Shown: positions 8,991-17,192 of the stretch, one piece after another
How positions within the stretch are numbered: the first letter of the stretch is position 1
How the letters are laid out: every line of letters starts with the position of its first letter
Assembly (NCBI GenBank): GCA_017849455.1
Contig: JAFIGX010000006.1
Location: 62,001 to 126,000 of the forward strand
Length of the DNA: 64,000 bases
From: Pseudobacter sp.
GTDB lineage: Bacteria; Bacteroidota; Bacteroidia; Chitinophagales; Chitinophagaceae
Direction: 5' to 3'
The notes under the pieces: generated by a model
Seen by the model: only the letters and a program-made list of their open reading frames with translations
What the model was told of the DNA's origin: nothing
The model's database searches: none
Position numbers and translations under genes: made by a program

Positions 8991-9193
8991 TTACAGACTC
9001 AACCTGGTAAGAACATTAGGCAAGAACCTGTCTTTAATGAGCCAAACGATCTTGTAGTCAATACCAAATAGTCGTGTACTATAATACTGTCACTAACAAA
9101 TTCATCGAATGTAAGATTGGCTGTATAGATGAGGATCTTATTTCCGCTTTCGATGATATCTCCAATAAGCAGTTCGGGATTTCGATTAGATAT
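8991..9193 (-). pseudogene. decayed HEPN-domain (DUF86) toxin partner of MNT
   Basis: Directly after the MNT gene the minus strand reads SNRNPELLIGDIIESGNKIL then NLTFDEFV, the N-terminal helices of a HEPN/DUF86 protein. It then jumps to IVHDY, and one frame over to GIDYKIVWLIKDRFLPNVL-like sequence ending at 8991. In an intact family member roughly 50 residues, including the Arg of the RX4-6H RNase motif, separate these parts. The gene thus shows an internal deletion, a +1-type frameshift after HDY and an ATA where the start ATG is expected (9191-9193). It is almost certainly non-functional. This reconstruction is by eye from family memory. Confidence 0.6.
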
Positions 9194-9476
9194 AGATGAT
9201 TTCCGGTTCGATTGCTTTGTAATACTTTTCCTTAATACCACCTTTTGAAACCAGATCAACTGGTTTATTCAATTTTCTTTCAATATATTCGGCTAAGTCT
9301 ATAAATTCGATACCAATGGGCTTGCTGAAATCAACTATAATATCCACGTCACTAGAAGGTGTATAATCATCCCGGACTACGGAACCAAATAAACCGATAG
9401 AACTAACATGAAACTTACGGACTAATTCCGGTTTCAACTGTGAAAGAGTATCCCTTATAACAACAAAATCTGTCAT
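9186..9476 (-). CDS. MNT-type nucleotidyltransferase domain protein (antitoxin of HEPN/MNT pair)
   Basis: A 96-residue minimal nucleotidyltransferase. The catalytic signature GLFGSVVRDDYTPSSDVDIIVDF (GS ... DxD) lies near residues 29-51, as in MNT antitoxins that AMPylate HEPN toxins. The ATG at 9474-9476 is preferred to the one at 9509 because it gives the usual N-terminus (MTDFVVIRDTL). Its stop codon overlaps the start region of the HEPN remnant, the normal coupled arrangement. The antitoxin is intact while its toxin is broken, so it may now be an orphan or act on another target. Confidence 0.75.
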   Translation of the reverse strand: MTDFVVIRDTLSQLKPELVRKFHVSSIGLFGSVVRDDYTPSSDVDIIVDFSKPIGIEFIDLAEYIERKLNKPVDLVSKGGIKEKYYKAIEPEIIYI

Positions 9477-9707
9477 GATTAATAATCCGTTACTGTAACA
9501 AATATACAAAAAGCGCCCAGCTAATATATTGGATAAATTGCCAGGATGCTTATTTCTATGGGTCTGTATTGTTTTGACTAACAGATGTTTAAATAATTAG
9601 CGCTAATTCCAATCCCATCTTCCTCCATCGCAACCTGCTGTTTATACTCCCAAACCTTACGCCGGCAGGTTTTTTTCCCCAATGCTGCTGATTTTTCCGA
9701 TTTTTAG

Positions 9708-10775
9708 ATGCTCATGAAGAGAGTATTGGTACATAGTGTTTTCTGGATAGTGTATACTTTGCAGGATGCATTGCTGGAATATGTATGGATGGCCCCGGTA
9801 CTTGTCAAATACTCCGACATGCAACGGTTCTGGATGTCTATCCACATGGCCATGGCCCTCCTCCTGCCGAAGATGGGTTTCACTTATTTCGTCATGTATG
9901 GCGCCGGCGACAGGATATCGAAGGGAAAGGGTAAATTGAACTGGAACATCATCCAGATCGTAGCAGCGCTCTTTGCGGCCATCGTCCTTTACCGGGTGGT
10001 CTCCAATTATTATATTAACCCGGTTGTACATAAGGGGCTGATCAAGAACCACCCCATCTTTGAACTTAGCAGGACCTTGCTGGCCCTCATGGACATCGGT
10101 TTCGTATCAGGGGTGGCCATTACACTTCGTCTTTTCAAGCAGCAACTGGCAGGCAAAGAAAGAGAAAAGAACCTGGTGAAAGAAAAGCTGGAGACCGAAT
10201 TGAAATTCCTGCGCAACCAGACCAATCCACATTTCCTGTTCAACACACTCAACAATATCTATGCACTGGCCAGGAAAAAATCAGATGATACACCGGAAGT
10301 GGTAATGAAATTGTCGAAGTTGCTACGGTTCATGTTATACGAATCGAAGAAAGAAAGGGTGGCCATTGCCCAGGAGATCAGGATGCTCGATAATTACCTC
10401 GAGCTCGAAAAGATCCGTTACAATGAAAGGCTCACGATCGTATTCCAGAAAGAGATCGATGATGAGGCACAGCCCGTGGCGCCCCTTTTGTTGCTGCCAT
10501 TCGTGGAGAATGCATTCAAGCATGGGGTCAGTGAAACACGTTTCGATTCCTTTGTACATATCAACATCCTGCTGAAAGGGTCCTGGCTCAGTTTCAGTAT
10601 CGAGAATACGAAAGAAGACAATGGCGCTATGACCGTGACCGACAATATAGGGCTGAGCAATGTGAGAAGGCAGTTGGAGCTCATGTACAAAGATTATAAC
10701 TTACAGGTAACAAACGAACCTTCAACCTTTAAAGTACATCTCACCATCAATCTCGACAGTCATGCAAAACTATAG
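9708..10775 (+). CDS. LytS/YehU-family sensor histidine kinase
   Basis: A 355-residue membrane sensor kinase. About four hydrophobic segments lie in the first 145 residues, followed by a short coiled coil and the His_kinase (PF06580) phosphoacceptor TNPHFLFNTLNN (His175). The ATPase N-box PFVENAFKHG lies near 264 and the IGLSNVRRQLELMY G-box near 325. There is no recognisable extracellular sensing domain. It overlaps its response regulator by 14 bases, so the pair is translationally coupled. An alternative ATG at 9714 removes two residues. The signal is unknown. Confidence 0.88.
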   Translation: MLMKRVLVHSVFWIVYTLQDALLEYVWMAPVLVKYSDMQRFWMSIHMAMALLLPKMGFTYFVMYGAGDRISKGKGKLNWNIIQIVAALFAAIVLYRVVSNYYINPVVHKGLIKNHPIFELSRTLLALMDIGFVSGVAITLRLFKQQLAGKEREKNLVKEKLETELKFLRNQTNPHFLFNTLNNIYALARKKSDDTPEVVMKLSKLLRFMLYESKKERVAIAQEIRMLDNYLELEKIRYNERLTIVFQKEIDDEAQPVAPLLLLPFVENAFKHGVSETRFDSFVHINILLKGSWLSFSIENTKEDNGAMTVTDNIGLSNVRRQLELMYKDYNLQVTNEPSTFKVHLTINLDSHAKL

Positions 10776-11472
10776 CTGTATCATAGTGGAAGATGAACCG
10801 CTGGCGGCGGAAGTCCTGAAGGATTATGTGCAGCAGATCCCTTTCCTTCAGTTGCAGGGTATATGCAGTGACGCCATCTATGCAATGGAAATGATGCAAA
10901 GAACACCGATCGACCTGATTTTTCTCGATATCCATCTTCCCAAACTGAAAGGGGTCGATCTGCTTAAATCGCTCAAACATCCTCCACAGGTGATCATCAC
11001 CTCTGCCTACCAGGAATATGCTTTGCAGGGATATGAACTGAATGTGGTCGATTACCTGCTCAAGCCCATCGAGTTCAGCCGCTTCCTGATGGCAGTGAAC
11101 AAACTGAAGCAACAAGACCACAGGCAGGCTCCGTTGGATGGCGCCGTTCCTTCTTCCAACCGCACTTATTTCTTTTTCAATGTCAGCAAGAAAAAAGTAA
11201 AGGTCTATCTCGATGAGATACTGTATATCGAGAGCCTGAAAGAATATATCCGCATCACCACCAAATCAAAGACCATTCTCACCAAGTTCCAACTCGGCCA
11301 GATGGAAGAAATGCTCGCCAAAAACAATTTCCTCCGGGTACACCGGTCTTTCATCGTTGCCAGGGACAAGATCGACGCCTTCACCGCCACCGATGTGGAG
11401 ATCAATGGAAAACCGATCCCCATTGGCCGGAGCTACAAGGAACTGGTGATAACCTTGCTGGAAAGCAGGTGA
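10762..11472 (+). CDS. LytTR-family response regulator
   Basis: A 236-residue DNA-binding response regulator, the partner of the overlapping kinase. The receiver domain (1-120) has the acidic pair Glu10-Asp11, the phosphoacceptor Asp56 in LIFLDIHLP, the Thr/Ser region TSAYQEYAL and the Lys of LLKPIEF. The LytTR domain (about 135-236) begins at YFFFNVSKKKVKV and contains YIESLKEYIRI and FLRVHRSFIVA. LytTR proteins bind direct repeats upstream of their targets; no such site can be assigned from this sequence. Confidence 0.9.
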   Translation: MQNYSCIIVEDEPLAAEVLKDYVQQIPFLQLQGICSDAIYAMEMMQRTPIDLIFLDIHLPKLKGVDLLKSLKHPPQVIITSAYQEYALQGYELNVVDYLLKPIEFSRFLMAVNKLKQQDHRQAPLDGAVPSSNRTYFFFNVSKKKVKVYLDEILYIESLKEYIRITTKSKTILTKFQLGQMEEMLAKNNFLRVHRSFIVARDKIDAFTATDVEINGKPIPIGRSYKELVITLLESR

Positions 11473-11610
11473 GAGCCTCTCGATGACCATTTTCGTGGTA
11501 CCAAACGGATAAGGCATTCGTGAAACACTTTATATAGGTGTATAACAGTTTACGGTTGATTTCCCCATTGAAGCATAGACAGCTAATTTATCTTTAAGAC
11601 AAACCTTAAT

Positions 11611-12126
11611 ATGGCTACCACCACTTTATCCAAAACTCCTGCCAACCCGTTTGTAATGCCTGCATTGAAAACGGTCATGCTGGCCTGGCTGGTTGCAGGC
11701 TCGCTCGACATCATTTCCGCCATATTGCTGAATGGAGCAATCACCGGCTCCATCAGGCCATTGCGCTTATTACAGGGCGTTGCTTCCGGCGCCTTCGGCA
11801 AAGAAGCGCTGACAGGCGGCATACCCATGGCACTGGCCGGGCTATTGTTCCACTATTTTTTTGCCCTTGTATGGGTGCTTGTCTTTTTCTTCGGGTATCC
11901 TTTCATCCCATTTTTACAAAAACATAAAATAATTAGCGGCTTGTTGTATGGGATTTTTGTGTGGATCATCATGAATAGGGTAGTGGTGCCACTAAGCAGG
12001 ATAACACCGGGGCCTTTCAGATGGGACAGAGCCCTGATGAATATGGCCATCCTGATGGTGATGATCGGTTTGCCTATCTCCCTGTTCATTCACAAGTATT
12101 ACGAAGGCAGAAGTAAGACCGCCTGA
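11611..12126 (+). CDS. conserved membrane protein, four-helix, YagU/DUF1440-like
   Basis: A 171-residue integral membrane protein with four hydrophobic segments (about 22-45, 73-100, 107-125, 140-160). The first contains AWLVAGSLDIISAILLNG and the last AILMVMIGLPISLFIHKYY. The overall look, including the Gly-rich LQGVASGAFGKEA loop, recalls YagU/DUF1440-type inner-membrane proteins. That assignment is tentative. Its TGA and the stop of the convergent M23 peptidase gene lie back to back in the palindrome TGATCA. Confidence 0.6.
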   Translation: MATTTLSKTPANPFVMPALKTVMLAWLVAGSLDIISAILLNGAITGSIRPLRLLQGVASGAFGKEALTGGIPMALAGLLFHYFFALVWVLVFFFGYPFIPFLQKHKIISGLLYGIFVWIIMNRVVVPLSRITPGPFRWDRALMNMAILMVMIGLPISLFIHKYYEGRSKTA

Positions 12127-13872
12127 TCAATCCACCTGCAATGTAAAATTCCTGGTTGCCGTATTTCCTGCAAGGTCTTTTACCGTTATTGCCAACTGAT
12201 GTTTTCCTTTCGGGCAATGCTGATCGAATTGATAAGTGAAAAGCCCGCCTTTGCGGGAGAATAACAACCAACGGCCATCGAGCATAGCGCGGAATTCACC
12301 GATGCCGGGGAGATCATCCGTACAGGCCACCTGCAATATTTGCTGACTGGTGGAAACCGGTTCTCCATCCTTCCATCCAATAGATTTGATATGGGGCGGA
12401 TTGATGTCTGTCAACAGTTCCACCATCCCCAGCCTGTTCCATCTGGCCATCATCCATTGCCCATGCCATTCTCCTTTTACTACTTCTTTATAATTGGCGC
12501 CTGTGAGTTGCATCACCGTTCTCGCCCGCAGCGGATCATTCATTGCCAGGGAAGACTTCAGTGAAACGCTGAAACTGTCATGCACCGGGATGGCAGTATC
12601 ATGAAGTTGTACTCTCCCGGAGATTTTTCCCCGGTTAGATTGCCGGACCTGGAAGGCAACGGTATCATACCAGGCATTTCGACTAAATTCCAACTGCACC
12701 TCACCGGTAGATATCCTGGCGCTTCTTCCGGGAACCATGATCGTTGCGTCAGTCGGTGCCCGCCTTTGTGCAACCGGCGATCCATCATATTGCACCTGGA
12801 ATTGCACTGTCGACGTATTACCCGATGCATCACTGACGCAGACCTTCACCGTGTGTGGATGTTTATCGGAGAGATGGATAATGCCTGGATTGGCGCAAAA
12901 GGCCGGCAACCGGTTGCCGGGCAGCGTAGAAAGATGCCGGATGAAAGTATTCGACCTGATCCATTTCCCATAGTCGATGCAGCTATTTATATAACGTGAA
13001 TCATTGTACGAAATATTGCTCAGATTGAAACTATGCACCAGGTCTCCATCGAGCCATAGGTCTGCTCCCGCAATGCCGAGCACTGCTCTCGAATCAGGGT
13101 ATTTGTCCCTGGCCCGGATACCGAAACTGATCACGGGGCTGCTGACCTGCACGGTCCTGCTTTTGGTACTGTACGTATTGTTGATGCTCTCGATGGGGAT
13201 GGGATGAGGGGCCGATAAATAGGAACTGTGTTGCCGGTCATACCAATAGAGATTATTGATCACCGGTGGTAGATCATCTTCCATAGACAAACCTGCAATG
13301 CCAGGGTCGAGGTTATTGCCTGTACGCAGGTCCCTCACTTCAAAATGAAGATGCGGCGCTTCGGAAGCACCGGTATTTCCGCTCCAGGCAATGAACTGCC
13401 CTTTTTGTACAGGGAAAAGGGTTGAATCGAAACGGATATCCTGCTCCCATTTTTCTTCCTTGTATTGTTTGTTGCGAACTGCTTTTTCGAGGTCATCATC
13501 GAAATCATTGAGATGGGCATAGATGGTCATGGTCTGGTTCGGATGGGTGATATAGATAGCCCTCCCGAATCCTTTTTCCTCAATGGTGATATGGCTGATA
13601 TAACCTGCGGCTGCGGCATACACAGGCAGGTTCTCTTTTCCTTTGGTACGGATATCGAGCCCCATGTGGAAATGATCGGGCCTCAGCTCGCCGAAGTTGG
13701 CGGCCAGACTTACAGGGATCCTCAGCGGGCTGCTGTAATAATTGCTCCTATGCCCATGCAGCCAATACCAGGCGATGCCGGGGACCAGCAGCAGCAATAA
13801 AAAGGCCAGCAAAAGATCGGCCGATAAAGGCCATTTCGATTTTTGAAGAGGCAGCGTTGCAGACGTTTTCAT
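12127..13872 (-). CDS. M23-family metallopeptidase, membrane anchored
   Basis: A 581-residue protein with one N-terminal transmembrane segment (about 18-40) and an extracytoplasmic M23 (LytM) peptidase domain. The zinc and catalytic residues are seen in FHMGLDI (HxxxD, about 68-72), in IYAHLND and in HLHFEVRD. The domain acts on peptidoglycan peptide bridges in the family. The C-terminal 350 residues are beta-rich, contain Ig-like patterns (for example VKVCVSDASGNTSTVQFQV and ITVKDLAGNTATRNFTLQV) and probably position the enzyme. It lies between two LytS/LytTR pairs, which in this phylum often respond to envelope state, but no direct regulatory link is visible. Confidence 0.85.
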   Translation of the reverse strand: MKTSATLPLQKSKWPLSADLLLAFLLLLLVPGIAWYWLHGHRSNYYSSPLRIPVSLAANFGELRPDHFHMGLDIRTKGKENLPVYAAAAGYISHITIEEKGFGRAIYITHPNQTMTIYAHLNDFDDDLEKAVRNKQYKEEKWEQDIRFDSTLFPVQKGQFIAWSGNTGASEAPHLHFEVRDLRTGNNLDPGIAGLSMEDDLPPVINNLYWYDRQHSSYLSAPHPIPIESINNTYSTKSRTVQVSSPVISFGIRARDKYPDSRAVLGIAGADLWLDGDLVHSFNLSNISYNDSRYINSCIDYGKWIRSNTFIRHLSTLPGNRLPAFCANPGIIHLSDKHPHTVKVCVSDASGNTSTVQFQVQYDGSPVAQRRAPTDATIMVPGRSARISTGEVQLEFSRNAWYDTVAFQVRQSNRGKISGRVQLHDTAIPVHDSFSVSLKSSLAMNDPLRARTVMQLTGANYKEVVKGEWHGQWMMARWNRLGMVELLTDINPPHIKSIGWKDGEPVSTSQQILQVACTDDLPGIGEFRAMLDGRWLLFSRKGGLFTYQFDQHCPKGKHQLAITVKDLAGNTATRNFTLQVD

Positions 13873-14090
13873 GAACTGGTGAATTGATATAGCGCCAAAT
13901 TAGAAGCGCTGAACGCCGGTACAAAAGGCGATCGGCCAGGAGATGGATCATCTCTGCAAAACGGCAGAATAGAACTGTGTCTGTTTGCAGATGAAATCAG
14001 CCTGTTTGCAGACAAGCAGACCGGCAATCTCTTGATAATGGATTGGATTGAGGTTATTTTGCTGAAGATAAATTTCACCATTCTAAATAG

Positions 14091-14098
14091 TAGATTTG
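14091..14098 (+). promoter_or_regulatory. -7 box TAGATTTG next to kinase start
   Basis: A TAnnTTTG match four bases before the ATG at 14103, which would make the transcript leaderless or nearly so. No good TTG lies at the usual distance upstream; the nearest is at 14059-14061. Confidence 0.35.
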
Positions 14099-14102
14099 GC
14101 AG

Positions 14103-15107
14103 ATGAAGCAAAAGCTATGGTTATTGCTGGGCTGCTTTGTAGCTTTTTATTACCTCCTGCATATCGCATACGACCTCCCATACCTTGTAAATGGAAGGCC
14201 GGGCTTCGTATGGGTACCCACTAACATGTCCGAGCTGATGGAGCGGCTAGTCGCTATCATGTTGGGGTCCCTGTTCGCACTGGGGCCTTACCTTATCCTG
14301 TATAACCTGTATCCCCGGTACAGATTATTGTGCGCTTTGCTGATCGTTGTGAGCTTACCGGCTATATTCCTCCTGGGTTATTGGGTGTACGGAAATATGT
14401 ACGCTGGCCAGCCAAGACTGAGGACTTATTTTCGCGATACCGTTTTTTATTCGATCCTGTATACTGTCTTTGGTCTTATCTTCTATTTTATCCGCTACAC
14501 TTTGTACAAGGAAGTGCAGCAAAAGGAATTATTGTTACAGCAACGGCAGTCCGAACTATCCTTCCTGCGCTCACAGGTGAACCCGCATTTCCTGTTCAAC
14601 AGCCTCAACAATATCTATTCATTGGTATACCAGGGCTCATCGCAGTCATTGGCGGCCATTGCGGGGTTATCGGACCTTCTACGGTATATGCTTTATGACG
14701 CCACCGAGAAAGTGCCATTGGAAAAGGAGATCGATTATATCCGGAAATATATCGAATTGCAGAAGCTCCGGTTTGAAGGGCCGGTGAACGTTTCGATGCA
14801 GGTGACCGGTGCAACAACAGGGACCCTGATCCCTCCTTTGCTCCTGGTCCCTTTTGTGGAGAATGCTTTCAAGCATGGTGATTTTGCAGGACAGGAAGGG
14901 TTAGCCCTTACAGTACATTGCACTCGACAGAAAACATGGTTCTATTGTCATAATAAAAAAGGCAACCAGCAGAAGGATGCTTCGGGAGGTATCGGGCTCG
15001 ACAATGTGAAGAGGAGGCTTGCCCTCCTGTACCCCGGCCGGCACCACATCACGGTCGACAATACACCTGATCATTTCACCGTTAACCTCGAATTGCTGCA
15101 TGAATAA
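14103..15107 (+). CDS. LytS/YehU-family sensor histidine kinase (second pair)
   Basis: A 334-residue sensor kinase built like the one at 9708. Four transmembrane segments occur in the first 135 residues, then a coiled coil rich in Gln, the phosphoacceptor motif VNPHFLFNSLNN (His162) and the N-box PFVENAFKHGDF near 255. GIGLDNVKRRLALLYPG lies near the C-terminus. It overlaps its response regulator by 8 bases. The two kinases share the cytoplasmic part but differ in the membrane part, so they probably sense different signals. Confidence 0.88.
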   Translation: MKQKLWLLLGCFVAFYYLLHIAYDLPYLVNGRPGFVWVPTNMSELMERLVAIMLGSLFALGPYLILYNLYPRYRLLCALLIVVSLPAIFLLGYWVYGNMYAGQPRLRTYFRDTVFYSILYTVFGLIFYFIRYTLYKEVQQKELLLQQRQSELSFLRSQVNPHFLFNSLNNIYSLVYQGSSQSLAAIAGLSDLLRYMLYDATEKVPLEKEIDYIRKYIELQKLRFEGPVNVSMQVTGATTGTLIPPLLLVPFVENAFKHGDFAGQEGLALTVHCTRQKTWFYCHNKKGNQQKDASGGIGLDNVKRRLALLYPGRHHITVDNTPDHFTVNLELLHE

Positions 15108-15813
15108 TCTTCCTCCCATAAAATGTATCATCGTCGATGATGAGCCGCTGGCAGTAACACTGTTGGCGGATTACGTAGAAAAAACACCCGGCCTCGAAGT
15201 GGCGATGAAGACCACGCATGTACTGGATGCCCTCCACGCAGTACAGGAAGGAAAAACCGATCTTCTTTTCCTCGATATCCAGATGCCGGAATTGAATGGT
15301 ATCCAGTTCATGAAGATTGCGCGGCATGCCTGCAAGGTAATACTCACCACAGCCTACCCTGAATATGCCATGCAGGGTTATGAGCATGATGTGGTAGACT
15401 ACCTGCTGAAGCCAGTCACTTTCGATCGTTTCATGGTGGCCGTGCGAAAGGTAAAGGAGCGGATGGGGCAGCAGGCCGTTGCTGCCGTTGTGCCGGCCAT
15501 ACCCGACCATATTTTTATCAAGAGTGAATACCGTATCCAGAAGATCATGCTGGCCGATCTGTTTTATATCGAAGCATTGCGCGATTATATCGCCCTGCAT
15601 ACTGTTCACGGAAAGGTCCTGTCGCTTGAAAGCATGAGGAATATGGAACAGGTGCTGCCTGAAGCGCAATTTATCCGCATCCATAAATCTTATATCGTGA
15701 ACACCAGCCGCATCGATTACCTGGAAAGGGGAAAAGTGGTGATCAACAAGCAATACCTGCCGGTGGGTGACACGTACCGCGAAAAGTTCCTCTCCAGGAT
15801 CAGGATCGTGTAA
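15100..15813 (+). CDS. LytTR-family response regulator (second pair)
   Basis: A 237-residue regulator. The ATG at 15100 is chosen because it overlaps the kinase stop and gives MNNLPPIKCIIVDDEPLA; the longer frame from 15019 is antisense-like kinase sequence. The receiver has Asp13-Asp14, the phosphoacceptor Asp59 in LLFLDIQMPE and the KPVTFDRF Lys. The LytTR domain begins around IFIKSEYRIQKI and includes YIEALRDYIAL and FIRIHKSYIVN. It is paralogous to the regulator at 10762. Confidence 0.9.
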   Translation: MNNLPPIKCIIVDDEPLAVTLLADYVEKTPGLEVAMKTTHVLDALHAVQEGKTDLLFLDIQMPELNGIQFMKIARHACKVILTTAYPEYAMQGYEHDVVDYLLKPVTFDRFMVAVRKVKERMGQQAVAAVVPAIPDHIFIKSEYRIQKIMLADLFYIEALRDYIALHTVHGKVLSLESMRNMEQVLPEAQFIRIHKSYIVNTSRIDYLERGKVVINKQYLPVGDTYREKFLSRIRIV

Positions 15814-16124
15814 AGTACCGGACTGACTTCCATCCATATTTCTTCGGTTGCCTTATACAGATAGCATTGACGATCCTCAACCCGGTAAAGAAAAAATAAT
15901 CATCATTGGTTGGTGGGAAGACCGATTTTTTCATTAAATTTAGTTGACAGTATGTCGTCTGATCCTGTTACCCATCTTGATTTTTCCCATTTTCTCCTGC
16001 CTGGTCAGTATCATTAACCCTTTCCCCGTACTGATCGTTGGTTTTCGCTCCTGCATTAGTGGTTGAAACCATTGCTATACAGAGCAAGGTTTCATGTCGA
16101 ATTAAATACACAAATACCTCCAAT
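15814..16124. other. intergenic region, nothing recognised
   Basis: About 310 bases after the second LytTR regulator. No reading frame of quality, no clear terminator and no repeat arms were seen. It must hold the promoter of the following lipoprotein gene, but no strong TAnnTTTG match was found. Confidence 0.3.
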
Positions 16125-16763
16125 ATGAAACACAATTTACCTGCGTTGTTCATCTTCGCCATCCTACTGCTGGCCACAGCCTGCTCAACCACCGAATTGC
16201 TCTCTTCCTGGAAGGCGAAAGATGCGAGACTGGAAAAATATAATAAGGTACTGGTAGTTGGGCTGACCGGTACCAAAGACCGCGAGTTGAGGGAAAGTAT
16301 CGAAACCTCCATGGTGAGCGCGCTCCGTTCCAATGGGATCACTGCGGAAGCAGCCTCGGAGAACTATGGGCCCAAGGCATTCGAAAAGCTGACCGATGAA
16401 CAGGTGGTGGGCAAGGTAAAGAGCGGCGGCTATGATGGCATCATCATCATTGCCCTGCTGGACAAGGCGAAAGAAAAATACTATACGCCCGGCCGTGTGA
16501 GCTATACTCCTTATTACACCTATTACAGCCGCTACTGGCGTCAATGGCGGACCATTTATGACCGGGTATACGAACCTGGCTATTATACCAATACCACCAA
16601 TTTTACGCTGGAAGCCAATTTGTATAATGTGAACCAGGATGTTCTGGAATATTCTGCACAGGCAAAATCTTTTGATCCCGGTAATGCGCAAACGCTGAGC
16701 AGCGGGTTTACGAAAACGGTGGTGCAGGATATGATCAAAAAAGGGATCGTCAGCAAGAGCTAG
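16125..16763 (+). CDS. DUF4136-like lipoprotein
   Basis: A 212-residue lipoprotein. The ATG at 16125 begins a signal sequence (MKHNLPALFIFAILLLATAC) with the lipobox LATAC-S, so Cys20 is the lipidation site; the in-frame start at 16038 would bury it. The mature part has SSWKAKD, an alternating beta pattern around KVLVVGLT, a Tyr-rich loop (YTPYYTYYSRYWRQW) and ends in a helix. This resembles the DUF4136 lipoproteins common in the phylum. It has no known enzyme motif, and its function is unknown. Confidence 0.7.
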   Translation: MKHNLPALFIFAILLLATACSTTELLSSWKAKDARLEKYNKVLVVGLTGTKDRELRESIETSMVSALRSNGITAEAASENYGPKAFEKLTDEQVVGKVKSGGYDGIIIIALLDKAKEKYYTPGRVSYTPYYTYYSRYWRQWRTIYDRVYEPGYYTNTTNFTLEANLYNVNQDVLEYSAQAKSFDPGNAQTLSSGFTKTVVQDMIKKGIVSKS

Positions 16764-16800
16764 TGGGCCAGGAGATCGAGGAGGAGAAGGAGAGGCCGGA

Positions 16801-17031
16801 TACAATCAGGCCACCGGAAATGAACTGCCGCAGGCATTGCAATGGTTGTCCGCTTTATTACCCACTACACCATTCTTAAAGGCTTATACTGCCGTGGTGC
16901 AACAGGGAGGGAACTGGGGCCAGGTGCTCTCGCCCTTTGTACACCTCATCATACTATGGTTATTGTATACCTTCATGCTGGCTTTGCGTTCGGGGCAAAT
17001 CCTGCGTGGCCGTCGCATCCCCCAGGCTTAA
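16801..17031 (+). pseudogene. C-terminal remnant of an ABC-2 type transporter permease
   Basis: The plus strand reads ELPQALQWLSALLPTTPFLKAY, then VVQQGGNWGQV and HLIILWLLYTFMLALR up to a stop at 17029-17031. This is the last periplasmic loop and final membrane helix of ABC-2 permeases as I know them from this phylum. Nothing upstream encodes the remaining 300 or so residues, and no ATG is available; the only nearby in-frame start is TTG at 16837. It is most likely a remnant left after deletion. Alternatively it could be a 64-residue single-helix protein, which I consider less likely. Confidence 0.5.
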
Positions 17032-17038
17032 TGTGGAT

Positions 17039-17076
17039 AAAACCTTTAGCCCATAAAGGTTTTAGACCGTTTTTGG
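17039..17076 (+). terminator. intrinsic terminator
   Basis: A perfect 10-base stem, AAAACCTTTA pairing TAAAGGTTTT around a GCCCA loop, followed by AGACCGTTTTT. It lies just after the permease remnant and probably ended the ancestral transcript. Confidence 0.6.
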
Positions 17077-17192
17077 TATTATTCTTGCGCGAGGTCAAGC
17101 ATATTCCACCCCCTATTCCGTACGGAAAAAATTACTAAACGATCGGCGCACCTTCAATTCCTGAATGAGTAGAACTCTACGTAAAAATTTTC

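Noticed and set aside
16842..17138. 98-codon frame overlapping the permease remnant
   Set aside because: It is out of frame with the recognisable ABC-2 sequence, and its own translation is low quality.
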